Shown here: positions 1 through 5,931 of the stretch, piece after piece | Layout: each line of letters begins with the position of its first letter | Numbering within the stretch: the first letter of the stretch is position 1 | Assembly: GCA_018457305.1 (NCBI GenBank) | Contig: JAGYHM010000058.1 | Coordinates: forward strand, 1-6,706 | Direction: 5' to 3' | DNA from: Fusobacterium sp. | Lineage (GTDB): Bacteria > Fusobacteriota > Fusobacteriia > Fusobacteriales > Fusobacteriaceae | DNA: 6,706 nucleotides | Made by a program: the position numbers and the translations under genes | Notes under the pieces: model-generated | The model's input: the letters and a program-made list of their open reading frames with translations, nothing else | Database searches by the model: none | Told to the model about the DNA's origin: nothing

Positions 1-621
1 CAAATTTGACTTCAACAAATTCAATGGTTTTTTAGGCAAAATAAAAGATGCACTTCCTGTTGCTTGCGAATCTGTTCTTGTGTAACGAACCAATTTATGA
101 GCATCTGTTGCTACAAATGTTATGTTTTCAGGAGAAAATTCGCAAAAAACACCATTCATCATTGGACGCAAATCATCAGAACCTGTTGCAAACAACGTTT
201 TATTGATTGCGTTAGAAACAATATCTCCCGAAAGAACAATGGAATTTCCATTTTCCAACGTTGGGAATTTAGGGAATTCATCGCCATTAAAACCAACCAT
301 TTTTGATTTTCCGTTATCGTAACCAATTTCAATCGCAAATGTTGTTGTGTTTACAACAAATGAACAAGGTTGATCTGGTAAATTCTTTAAAATATCCAAC
401 AATAATTTTGCTGGAATAGCAATTTTTCCTTCTTCAGTTGCTTCCACATCCATTGATGTAAGCATTGTTGTTTCTATATCTGACGCAGAAACCGTTAATC
501 TGTCATCTTTAATTTCGAATAGGAAATTATCTAATATTGGTAAAGTATTGCTAGTGCTTAAAACACCAGAAATAGACTGTAAATGTTTAAGTAATGTTGT
601 ACTTGAAATAACAAAGTTCAT
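1..621 (-). CDS. dnaN: DNA polymerase III beta subunit (sliding clamp), N-terminal 207 codons, runs off the left edge
   Basis: The beta clamp is a ring that encircles DNA and tethers the replicative polymerase. The minus frame is open from the ATG at 619-621 to base 1 without a stop. It begins MNFVISSTTLLKHLQSISGV, then has TLPILDNFLFEI and SASDIETTM (the typical end of the first strands of domain 1), AIPAKLLLDILKNLP, and in domain 2 SGDIVSNAINKTLFATGSDDLRP followed by FVATDAHKLVRY, which matches the conserved clamp signature (VATDGHRL in E. coli). Clamps are about 370 residues, so roughly 55% is present: all of domain 1 and most of domain 2. The wording is that of Flavobacteriia. No Shine-Dalgarno precedes the ATG, as is usual in Bacteroidota. 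The start is chosen by alignment to the family N-terminus. The identification is secure; the genus is not. Confidence 0.95.
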   Translation of the reverse strand, partial: MNFVISSTTLLKHLQSISGVLSTSNTLPILDNFLFEIKDDRLTVSASDIETTMLTSMDVEATEEGKIAIPAKLLLDILKNLPDQPCSFVVNTTTFAIEIGYDNGKSKMVGFNGDEFPKFPTLENGNSIVLSGDIVSNAINKTLFATGSDDLRPMMNGVFCEFSPENITFVATDAHKLVRYTRTDSQATGSASFILPKKPLNLLKSNL

Positions 622-643
622 TGGACTCTAAAATTTATTTATC

Positions 644-651
644 CAAAACTA
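644..651 (-). promoter_or_regulatory. Candidate Bacteroidota -7 box (TAnnTTTG) for dnaN
   Basis: Read on the minus strand, these eight bases are TAGTTTTG, an exact match to the Bacteroidota -7 consensus TAnnTTTG. They lie 22 bases upstream of the dnaN ATG, which would give a leader of roughly 17 bases. I see no good -33 TTG element at the expected distance, and such a short motif is common by chance in AT-rich DNA, so this is tentative. Confidence 0.35.
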
Positions 652-799
652 TTAAATTAAGATTTTACTTCGCTCATTTTTCCTGTCGAATTATAGAAAG
701 TTATTAACAAGATTTTAATATTTATACGATAATTCCCCTTTCTAATCACCAAAAGAACGATAAGAATAAAAAACAAACCACTAGATATAAGTGTATTAC

Positions 800-835
800 A
801 AAAAAAAATCACAACTTCTTAGAAACTGTGATTTT
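800..835 (-). terminator. Intrinsic terminator downstream of recQ
   Basis: The 9-base arms AAAATCACA (805-813) and TGTGATTTT (827-835) form a perfect inverted repeat. TTCT (816-819) and AGAA (821-824) can extend pairing inside. On the minus strand the hairpin is followed by a run of about nine T (bases 800-808 are A on the plus strand). It lies 27 bases after the recQ stop, where a terminator is expected. The stem is A/T-rich and thus weak. Confidence 0.7.
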
Positions 836-861
836 TAAATTTATACTTCGGAATGAAATGT

Positions 862-1887
862 CTAATTTGCCATTTCACTCATAAACTTAATCCGCATTAA
901 GCGAAGTTCTTCTTCGGAATAATCTCCTTCAAATTCATCGTATGCTTCATTTAAGTCGTCTGTTTCTGCTTCCGAAAAATATTCATAAATTTCTTCTTGC
1001 ACGTCTTCGTCCATTACATCATCAATGTAATAATTGATATTGATTTTCGTACCAGATTGCACAATTGCTTCAATTTCATCAATTATTTCTTCCATTGTTT
1101 TTCCTTGTGATTTCGCAATATCTTCCAAAGAACGCTTTCTATCAATATTTTGAATCATCTGAACTTTTAATCCCGATTTATTTACCAAAGATTTTACTAC
1201 TACATCTTGTGGACGTTCAATATTGTTTTCTTCTACATATTCTTTGATTAGACGAACAAAAGGAGCTCCATAACGAGCAGCTTTCCCTGTTCCAACTCCT
1301 TGAATATTTGTCAATTCATCAATAGAAGTAGGATATTGAAAACACATATCTTTCAAAGACGGTTCTTGGAAAATTACAAATGGAGGAATGTTTTTTTCTC
1401 TAGAAATTCGTTTTCGTAAATCCAATAGTAATTGGTATAATTCTTCATCAATTACATCTCCTTTTCCTCCACCAACTACAACATCAGCATCTTCGCTAAT
1501 AGAAAAACTTCTTTCTTTGGCAAGTGTAAAAGATTTTGGATTTTTCAAAAATTCGTGTCCTGCTTCGGTTAATTTCAACACTCCATACGTTTCAATATCT
1601 TTAGAAACCAAGCCACTAACTGTAACTTGTCGAATTACAGCATTCCAAAAGTGTTCGTCTTTTTCTTTTCCAATTCCAAAATTTGGCAATAAATCGTGTT
1701 TATAATTTTTGATTTCTGCAGTAACCTTTCCTGTAAGGAAAGAACAATAATGTTTTGCTCTCTGCATTTCTTTCAAATCTCTAATTGCCGACAACAAATC
1801 AAACACATATTGCTGACCTTCCATTTTTTCTTTTGACAGCATCCAAACCTGCGTGATAAGGAAGTGCATTAATGCCATTAACCACAA
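862..1887 (-). CDS. recQ: RecQ DNA helicase, C-terminal part (RQC, HRDC and tail), broken gene
   Basis: RecQ is a 3'-5' superfamily 2 helicase acting in recombination and replication-fork repair. This 341-codon frame holds only the accessory end. Residues about 25-125 are the RQC winged helix (FGIGKEKDEHFWNAVIRQ, SKDIETYGVLKLTEAG). Residues about 147-225 are the HRDC domain (EELYQLLLDLRKRIS, then IPPFVIFQEPSLKDMC and IQGVGTGKAARYG). A helical stretch with RSLEDIAKSQGKT follows, then an acidic tail ending EEELRLMRIKFMSEMAN, typical of Flavobacteriia RecQ. No helicase motif lies in this frame. The first 15 or so residues (bases about 1843-1887) are not RecQ: they are an out-of-frame reading of the recQ piece upstream, so the ATG at 1887 is only the first available start and no ribosome site supports it. 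The intact protein would be about 700 residues. Probably not functional as it stands. Confidence 0.85.
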   Translation of the reverse strand: MWLMALMHFLITQVWMLSKEKMEGQQYVFDLLSAIRDLKEMQRAKHYCSFLTGKVTAEIKNYKHDLLPNFGIGKEKDEHFWNAVIRQVTVSGLVSKDIETYGVLKLTEAGHEFLKNPKSFTLAKERSFSISEDADVVVGGGKGDVIDEELYQLLLDLRKRISREKNIPPFVIFQEPSLKDMCFQYPTSIDELTNIQGVGTGKAARYGAPFVRLIKEYVEENNIERPQDVVVKSLVNKSGLKVQMIQNIDRKRSLEDIAKSQGKTMEEIIDEIEAIVQSGTKININYYIDDVMDEDVQEEIYEYFSEAETDDLNEAYDEFEGDYSEEELRLMRIKFMSEMAN

Positions 1888-2020
1888 GTAATTCTGCTAA
1901 TTCTTCTACTTTCTTTCTACTTAAACAATAGATAATTCCGCTCTTTCCTTTTTTTCCTCGTATGTAAGAAATGATTTGTTTTTCAACTTCTTTTTTCGTA
2001 TAAATTTGATAAAATAAATT
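1799..2020 (-). pseudogene. recQ: RecQ helicase fragment from the second RecA-like lobe, truncated at both ends
   Basis: This minus frame reads NLFYQIYTKKEVEKQ, then GKKGKSGIIYCLSRKKVEEL and NGINALPYHAGLDA. That is the start of the second RecA-like lobe of RecQ, including the motif IV region (GIIYCLSRKKVE) and the YHAGLDA segment that normally precedes TR or KTR. After LDA (bases 1838-1840) the homology stops and the frame ends at a TGA (1799-1801). The C-terminal part continues in another frame from about 1842. Missing between the two are motif V (ATIAFGMGIDKPDVR in relatives), motif VI (QETGRAGRDG) and the start of the next domain, about 130 residues judged from remembered RecQ proteins. 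The 5' end has no start codon and runs into prmC. The first residues, NLFYQI, resemble RecQ NLFYEI, but they lie in the ambiguous junction stretch. Confidence 0.8.
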
Positions 2021-2774
2021 TCACATTGGAAACTTGATTTAATTCTTTATTTTCATTTGCTAAATCTATTGCATCTTGACTTATATCTAAACCTAAAATT
2101 TTAGAATTTTCTAATTCTTTTGCCAGTGCTATTGAAATTGCTCCACTACCTGTTCCAATATCTAAAATATTTATATCTTCTTTATTTTTATCTTTTTCAA
2201 GCATTAAATTTTTAACTTGCTCTACCAAAATTTCTGTATCAGATCTCGGGATTAAGGCTCTTTCATCAGTTTTAAAAGGATAGCCATAAAATTCCCATTC
2301 TCCTAAAATATATTGCAGAGGCTTTCTTTCTTTTCCTCTTGCCATAATATTTTTTCTAATTTTATCTTTAATTTCTTCTGAAATTTCTCTTGCCATATTA
2401 AAACTCAACATATTTTTATTTACTTTTAAAGCATCAGCAAAAATATATTCTGTATCTAATTTTGGACTAGAAATTCCACATTTTTTTAAAAATTCAATAG
2501 ACTTATTAAAAATTTCTAAATTTTCACTTTTAAAATCTTTTTTTTCTTTTTTTACTTCATCAAATTTTTTATTTTTTTTTGTCATAAGTTTTAAATAAGA
2601 TTTAATTTCATCTTTTTCTTTTTCTTCCAAATTTCTTTCGTGATAAATATAAAGAGAAATCCTATCTAAATTTAAAACATAGGAAACTAATTTTTCTGCT
2701 TCTAATCTTGGTTTTGAAAAAGAGTATTTTTGCAAATACTCTTCTACGAATTTTAATATTTGTAATAAGTTCAT
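1983..2774 (-). CDS. prmC: Release factor glutamine methyltransferase, truncated before the catalytic NPPY motif, with duplicated N-terminal domain
   Basis: PrmC (HemK) uses S-adenosylmethionine to methylate the glutamine of the GGQ motif in release factors RF1 and RF2. The linker and start of the catalytic domain are clear: KPLQYILGEWEFYGYPF (151-167), ALIPRSDTEILVE (173-185), and SAM-binding motif I NILDIGTGSGAISIALA (202-218), then GLDIS. The expected NPPY motif and the last 100 or so residues are missing: after NVKFILSNLYEK the frame reads RS and stops inside recQ DNA. Residues 6-64 and 88-146 align without gaps at an offset of 82 (for example SKPRLEAE against SSPKLDTE, and ERNLEEKEKDEI against AREISEEIKDKI), so the substrate-recognition helical domain is duplicated. 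A Shine-Dalgarno AAGGAT (2781-2786 complement) sits 6 bases before the ATG. It lies downstream of prfA, its substrate gene, after a 224-bp repeat-rich gap. As it stands it cannot be catalytically active. Confidence 0.9.
   Translation of the reverse strand: MNLLQILKFVEEYLQKYSFSKPRLEAEKLVSYVLNLDRISLYIYHERNLEEKEKDEIKSYLKLMTKKNKKFDEVKKEKKDFKSENLEIFNKSIEFLKKCGISSPKLDTEYIFADALKVNKNMLSFNMAREISEEIKDKIRKNIMARGKERKPLQYILGEWEFYGYPFKTDERALIPRSDTEILVEQVKNLMLEKDKNKEDINILDIGTGSGAISIALAKELENSKILGLDISQDAIDLANENKELNQVSNVKFILSNLYEKRS
1992..2020. other. Junction between Flavobacteriia-like recQ and Fusobacterium-like prmC
   Basis: Within these 29 bases, PrmC homology in one minus frame (NVKFILSNLYEK, as expected before the NPPY region) overlaps RecQ homology in another (NLFYQIYTKK). 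Downstream on the minus strand everything reads as Flavobacteriia; upstream everything reads as Fusobacterium. The overlap may be microhomology at a breakpoint or a chance resemblance, so the exact point cannot be fixed. Two essential-type genes are cut at the same place, which suggests an assembly or amplification chimera more than a natural event. Confidence 0.75.
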
Positions 2775-2807
2775 TTTATAATCCTTTTAATAAAATAATT
2801 TATTTTT

Positions 2808-2853
2808 GGCGTCCCACGCTACGCTGGACGCCTTACGGGACGGCGTGCCGTCC
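2808..2853. repeat. Two adjacent GC-rich hairpins between prfA and prmC
   Basis: GGCGTCC (2808-2814) pairs with GGACGCC (2826-2832) around an 11-base loop. Directly after it, GGACGGC (2838-2844) pairs with GCCGTCC (2847-2853), a perfect 7-bp stem. The GC content is far above that of the flanking genes. No poly-T tract follows on the minus strand in the usual terminator layout. It belongs to the same composite GC-rich intergenic material seen after cobU and after cobC. Confidence 0.7.
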
Positions 2854-2904
2854 ACGCACTAAAAAACCTTTAAGAATATAGTTTTTAATTTTTTGGTTTT
2901 ATGT

Positions 2905-2973
2905 GGGGTTTGGGGCACAGCCCCAAGCCTCGCAGAGAGGGGAAACAGTGAGCGTAAGCGAACGCAGTTTCCC
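2905..2973 (-). repeat. 69-bp GC-rich intergenic repeat, copy A (inverse of the copy after cobU)
   Basis: The complement of this segment starts GGGAAACTGCGTTCGCTTAC and ends GGCTTGGGGCTGTGCCCCAA plus ACCCC. It matches copy B (4841-4907) at about 90%, with two single-base gaps. It has internal inverted repeats: GGGAAAC against GTTTCCC enclosing GCG and CGC, and GGGGC against GCCCC. It lies 25 bases past the prfA stop. Its position and structure suggest a small dispersed palindromic element or transcript-end structure. No coding capacity is apparent. Confidence 0.8.
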
Positions 2974-2998
2974 TTTCTGTAAATAAATTAAAAAATTT

Positions 2999-4078
2999 TT
3001 AATCTTCGTTAGAAGCAGATAAAAGTTCTGCTTGGCTAAATGTAATTAGTGCATCAATCATTTCATCTATATCTCCATCTAAAAATGAATCTAATTGATG
3101 AACAGTTAATTTAATTCTATGGTCTGTAATTCTTCCTTGTGGGAAATTATATGTTCTAATTTTTTCTGCTCTATCTCCAGTACCAACTTGTAATCTTCTT
3201 TCACTTTCAACTTCACTTCTTTGTTTTTCACATTCCATTTCAAAAAGTTTTGAAGCCAAATGCTTCATTGCCTTCTCTCTATTTTTTAATTGGGATCTTT
3301 CATCTTGACATTGAACTATAACTCCAGTTGGCAAGTGAGTAATTCTAACAGCAGAGTCAGTCATGTTAACGTGTTGTCCTCCTGCTCCACCAGAACGATA
3401 TGTATCTATTTTTAAATCTTTTGGATCAATTTTAACTTCAGCAACATCTTCTATTTCTGGTAAGACTGCAACAGTTGCAGTAGATGTGTGGATTCTTCCA
3501 GATGATTCAGTTTCAGGAACTCTTTGAACTCTATGAACTCCAGATTCAAATTTTAATCTTGAATACGCTCCCTCTCCGATTATTGTAAAGGCAACTTCTT
3601 TTATTCCACCAAGTCCACTTGCTTCTTGTTTTTCAATTGTTTCAACTTTCCATTTTCTTCTTTCAGCATATCTTGAATACATTCTAAATAAATCTGCTGC
3701 AAATAGAGCTGCCTCATCTCCACCAGCTCCACCTCTTATTTCAACAATAACATTTTTGTCATCATTTTTATCTTTTGGTAATAATAAAATCCTTAACTCT
3801 GCCTCTATTTTAGGTAAAGTTTCTTCTAATTCTTTTAATTCTTCGTGTAACATTTCTCTCATGTCAGAATCTTTTTCAGTTTTCAAACTTTCTTTTGCAA
3901 AGTCTAATTCTTCTGAATATTTTTTGTATTCTTTATATTTTTCAACTATTCCACTAATTTCATTTATTGCCTTGTTATATTCAATCATTTTTTTAGAATC
4001 TGAAAGTACTTCCTCAGAAACTAATTCTTTGTTTAGTTCCTTATATCTTTCAACAACCTCTTCTAATTTATTAAACAT
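2999..4078 (-). CDS. prfA: Peptide chain release factor 1
   Basis: RF1 recognises UAA and UAG in the ribosomal A site and triggers release of the finished protein. The 359 residues match the usual length of about 360. Residues 1-100 are the helical domain 1. GGAGGDEAALFA (116-127) opens the core. Within HRVQRVPETESSGRIHTST, the stop-codon tripeptide P-x-T is P188-E189-T190, at the same numbering as in E. coli RF1; its presence in place of SPF separates RF1 from RF2. The catalytic GGQ is G233-G234-Q235 in RSGGAGGQHVN, and Q235 is the residue methylated by PrmC. The end, GRITDHRIKLTVHQLDSFLDGD, is standard. A strong Shine-Dalgarno GAGGAG (4087-4092 complement) lies 8 bases before the ATG, and an extended -10 promoter lies upstream. 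prmC follows in the same direction, so co-transcription is plausible. Complete and apparently intact. Confidence 0.97.
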   Translation of the reverse strand: MFNKLEEVVERYKELNKELVSEEVLSDSKKMIEYNKAINEISGIVEKYKEYKKYSEELDFAKESLKTEKDSDMREMLHEELKELEETLPKIEAELRILLLPKDKNDDKNVIVEIRGGAGGDEAALFAADLFRMYSRYAERRKWKVETIEKQEASGLGGIKEVAFTIIGEGAYSRLKFESGVHRVQRVPETESSGRIHTSTATVAVLPEIEDVAEVKIDPKDLKIDTYRSGGAGGQHVNMTDSAVRITHLPTGVIVQCQDERSQLKNREKAMKHLASKLFEMECEKQRSEVESERRLQVGTGDRAEKIRTYNFPQGRITDHRIKLTVHQLDSFLDGDIDEMIDALITFSQAELLSASNED

Positions 4079-4118
4079 TTTTTCATCTCCTCATTAAAAT
4101 CTATAAAATTTACATTTT

Positions 4119-4147
4119 ATTATAACATAAAAATTTTATTTTATAAA
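4119..4147 (-). promoter_or_regulatory. Promoter for prfA with extended -10
   Basis: On the minus strand, bases 4127-4119 read TGT followed by TATAAT, a perfect -10 with the TGn extension. At a 17-bp spacing the -35 position reads TTTATA (4147-4142), a weak match to TTGACA. The -10 is 40 bases upstream of the ATG. The AT-rich background makes chance TATAAT likely, but the TGn extension and location support it. Confidence 0.55.
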
Positions 4148-4199
4148 AATATTATCTTAAATTTTATTAAATTTTTTATTTAGAAGAAGATTATAAATT

Positions 4200-4222
4200 T
4201 ATTTTAAAAAATATGATATAAT
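4200..4222 (+). promoter_or_regulatory. Promoter for cobU with extended -10
   Basis: TATAAT at 4217-4222 is preceded by TGA at 4214-4216, giving an extended -10 (TGnTATAAT). The -35 region has no clear TTGACA, which extended -10 promoters can do without. It lies 41 bases before the ATG, and the Shine-Dalgarno AGGAG (4249-4253) ends 10 bases before the ATG. It is divergent from the prfA promoter. I see no cobalamin riboswitch B12-box (GCCACTG-like) between 4079 and 4263. Confidence 0.5.
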
Positions 4223-4263
4223 GATAAAAATAAAATAAATTTAATTTTAGGAGTTTATTTCTT

Positions 4264-4830
4264 ATGGGAAAAATAATTTTTTTTACTGGTGGAGCAAGAA
4301 GTGGAAAAAGTAAATTTGCTGAGGAGTATGCAGAAAATTTAAAATATTCTGATAAAATTTATATTGCCACTGCTATTGCTTTTGATAATGAAATGAAAGA
4401 TAGAGTTTCAAAGCATATAAAAAGACGAGGAAATTCTTGGACTACTATTGAAGCATATAAAAATTTAGTTGCCGAAACTAAAAATAAAATTCAAAATAAG
4501 AATGGAGTAATTCTTTTTGATTGTATTACAAATATGGTAACTAATCAGATGATTATGGATAAAGAAATAGATTGGGACAAAATTTCAACGGAAGAAGTAA
4601 ATAAAATTGAAAAAAATATAATTGCTGAAACTAAAAATTTTTTAGAATTTTTAAAAACAACAACTTATGATACTATATTCGTAACAAACGAATTAGGTAT
4701 GGGTTTAGTTCCTGATTATCCTTTGGGAAGATATTTCAGAGATATTTGTGGAAATGTAAATCAACTTGTTGCTAAAAATTCTGATGAGGCTTATTTAGTT
4801 GTTTCTGGAATTAAAGTTAAAATTAAATAA
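4264..4830 (+). CDS. cobU: Bifunctional adenosylcobinamide kinase / adenosylcobinamide-phosphate guanylyltransferase
   Basis: CobU phosphorylates adenosylcobinamide and then transfers GMP from GTP to make adenosylcobinamide-GDP, in the cytoplasm. At 188 residues it has the usual family length (about 180). The P-loop is GGARSGKS (9-16), characteristic of this family. H51 in RVSKHIKRRGNSW is the likely equivalent of the guanylylated histidine of the Salmonella enzyme; this assignment is by motif position. LFDCITNMVTN (84-94) and FVTNELGMGLVPDYPLGRYF (139-158), then RDICGNVNQ, are the standard C-terminal signatures. It is first in a cobU-cobS-cobC order, though 252 bases of GC-rich repeat material separate it from cobS. 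It has its own extended -10 promoter and a good Shine-Dalgarno. Intact. Confidence 0.95.
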   Translation: MGKIIFFTGGARSGKSKFAEEYAENLKYSDKIYIATAIAFDNEMKDRVSKHIKRRGNSWTTIEAYKNLVAETKNKIQNKNGVILFDCITNMVTNQMIMDKEIDWDKISTEEVNKIEKNIIAETKNFLEFLKTTTYDTIFVTNELGMGLVPDYPLGRYFRDICGNVNQLVAKNSDEAYLVVSGIKVKIK

Positions 4831-4840
4831 AAAAACTTGG

Positions 4841-4907
4841 GGGAAACTGCGTTCGCTCTGCTCACTGTTTCTCTCTCTGCGAGGCTTGGGGCTACGCCCC
4901 AAACCCC
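4841..4907 (+). repeat. 67-bp GC-rich intergenic repeat, copy B
   Basis: It starts GGGAAACTGCGTTCGCTCTG and ends GGCTTGGGGCTACGCCCCAA plus ACCCC. Against the complement of copy A (2905-2973) there are two single-base gaps and a few substitutions, about 90% identity. The internal inverted repeat GGGGC-TAC-GCCCC hairpin remains, but the outer GGGAAAC arm now faces GTTTCTC, so that stem is imperfect. It begins 10 bases after the cobU stop, as copy A lies 25 bases after the prfA stop: in both cases the same end of the element faces the upstream gene. Confidence 0.8.
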
Positions 4908-4935
4908 TAAAGATTTTAAAAATTAATTTTTTAAA

Positions 4936-5056
4936 GGGGGAGGCGATGCCCCCGCGTCGCTCAAAGGCGAGGCAGTCTACGACTGCATCTAAGAACGCTC
5001 TAAAATTGCTTCGCAATTAAGAGCCTCTAAGACAGTTTATTAGCTCGTGGCGAGCC
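4936..5056. repeat. Cluster of four short hairpins between cobU and cobS
   Basis: In order: GGGGG (4936-4940) with CCCCC (4949-4953); GCAGTC (4972-4977) with GACTGC (4981-4986), a perfect stem with a 3-base loop; the arms 4997-5009 and 5013-5024 (AATTGC-TTC-GCAATT extended by GCTCT and AGAGC with small bulges); and GCTCG (5043-5047) with CGAGC (5051-5055). They fill the gap up to the cobS Shine-Dalgarno. No T-run follows any of them in a clean terminator form. They could shape mRNA stability or simply be inserted repeat units. The open frames crossing this stretch on both strands look non-coding. Confidence 0.7.
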
Positions 5057-5082
5057 AAAAATAAATATATAATGGAGGAAGA

Positions 5083-5925
5083 ATGAAAGGATTTTTATTA
5101 CTAATGTCTTTTATGACAAGATTATATGTACCAAAAGTAGAATACAACGAAGAAAGATTAGGAAAAAGCATGAAATTTTTTCCATTAGTAGGATTTATTA
5201 TAGGGTTAATTTTAGTTCTTATAACTTTAATAGCAAATGTTCTTACAGGAAGTATATTAGTTTCAATTCTTTTAATGATAATTGCAGAAGTTGTTATCAC
5301 AGGTGGAATACATTTAGATGGACTAGCCGATACTTTTGATGGAATTTTTTCTTACAGAAGTAAACAAAAAATGTTAGAGATAATGAAAGATTCAAGAGTG
5401 GGAACTAATGGAGCACTAGCTTTAATAATTTATTTTATGTTAAAATTTTTCTTAATTTATGAAATTTCACATAACTCTACGGTTTTGAATTTATTATATT
5501 TAATTTTAACTTTTCCTGTAATTGCAAGATTATCTTCTGTTGTAAGTTGTGCTTCTGCACCTTATGCAAGAGCGAGTGGAATGGGGAAAGCTTTTGTTGA
5601 TAATACAAAATTTAAAGAAGTTTTAAGTTCTTTTTTATTAACAATATATTTGTTGCTATTTTCTATATTTTTATTAAAAGGACGTTTTATACACGATTTA
5701 ATAACAAATACGACTTTATTTTATATTGTGAATTTTTTAGTTTTACTTATTATATTTCCAATAATGATTATGTTAGTATCATTTTTAATTTCAAAATTGA
5801 TGATAAGAAAAATTGGAGGAATTACTGGTGATACATTGGGAGCAGTTTTAAAACTTTCAGAAATTTTATACTTATTACTGTATTTAATATCTACAAATTT
5901 AATTGGAAATTATTTGTGTTGGTAA
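5083..5925 (+). CDS. cobS: Adenosylcobinamide-GDP ribazoletransferase (cobalamin 5'-phosphate synthase)
   Basis: CobS joins adenosylcobinamide-GDP to alpha-ribazole (or its 5'-phosphate), making adenosylcobalamin or its 5'-phosphate, in the cytoplasmic membrane. Hydrophobic segments lie at about 33-53, 57-75, 109-126, 136-150, 180-200, 211-236 and 254-270. The family signature HLDGLADTFDG (77-87), with its acidic metal-binding residues, is intact, followed by KMLEIMKDSRVGTNGA. PVIARLSSVVSCASAPYAR and the late GGITGDTLGA (245-254) are also standard. At 280 residues it is slightly longer than the usual 250 or so. The ATG is supported by a strong Shine-Dalgarno GGAGG (5074-5078) 4 bases upstream. 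It is followed after 6 bases by the cobC-like gene, so the two are almost certainly co-transcribed. Intact. Confidence 0.95.
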   Translation: MKGFLLLMSFMTRLYVPKVEYNEERLGKSMKFFPLVGFIIGLILVLITLIANVLTGSILVSILLMIIAEVVITGGIHLDGLADTFDGIFSYRSKQKMLEIMKDSRVGTNGALALIIYFMLKFFLIYEISHNSTVLNLLYLILTFPVIARLSSVVSCASAPYARASGMGKAFVDNTKFKEVLSSFLLTIYLLLFSIFLLKGRFIHDLITNTTLFYIVNFLVLLIIFPIMIMLVSFLISKLMIRKIGGITGDTLGAVLKLSEILYLLLYLISTNLIGNYLCW

Positions 5926-5931
5926 AAGATT

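Noticed and set aside
1388..1705. Open frame on the plus strand inside recQ
   Set aside because: It lies antisense to clear RecQ RQC and HRDC coding sequence, has no ribosome site, and its serine- and phenylalanine-rich product is what the complement of lysine/glutamate-rich codons gives.
1..2000. Horizontal transfer of flavobacterial dnaN-recQ into a Fusobacterium chromosome
   Set aside because: recQ is deleted and prmC is destroyed at the boundary, there is no integrase, IS or att site, and a second clamp gene would bring no clear advantage. A chimera explains it more simply.
2905..4907. Inverted repeats as the ends of an insertion sequence or transposon
   Set aside because: The genes between them are prfA and cobU, both housekeeping or metabolic, with no transposase and no target-site duplication that I can see.
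4795..5020. Overlapping open frames on both strands across the GC-rich gap after cobU
   Set aside because: They overlap the end of cobU and cross the 67-bp repeat and hairpins. The products look like translated palindromes (RSLCSLFLSLRGLGLRPKP) with no ribosome site.
5068..5073. TATAAT directly before cobS as a -10 box
   Set aside because: It abuts the Shine-Dalgarno at 5074-5078, so a transcript starting about 7 bases later would lack the ribosome site.
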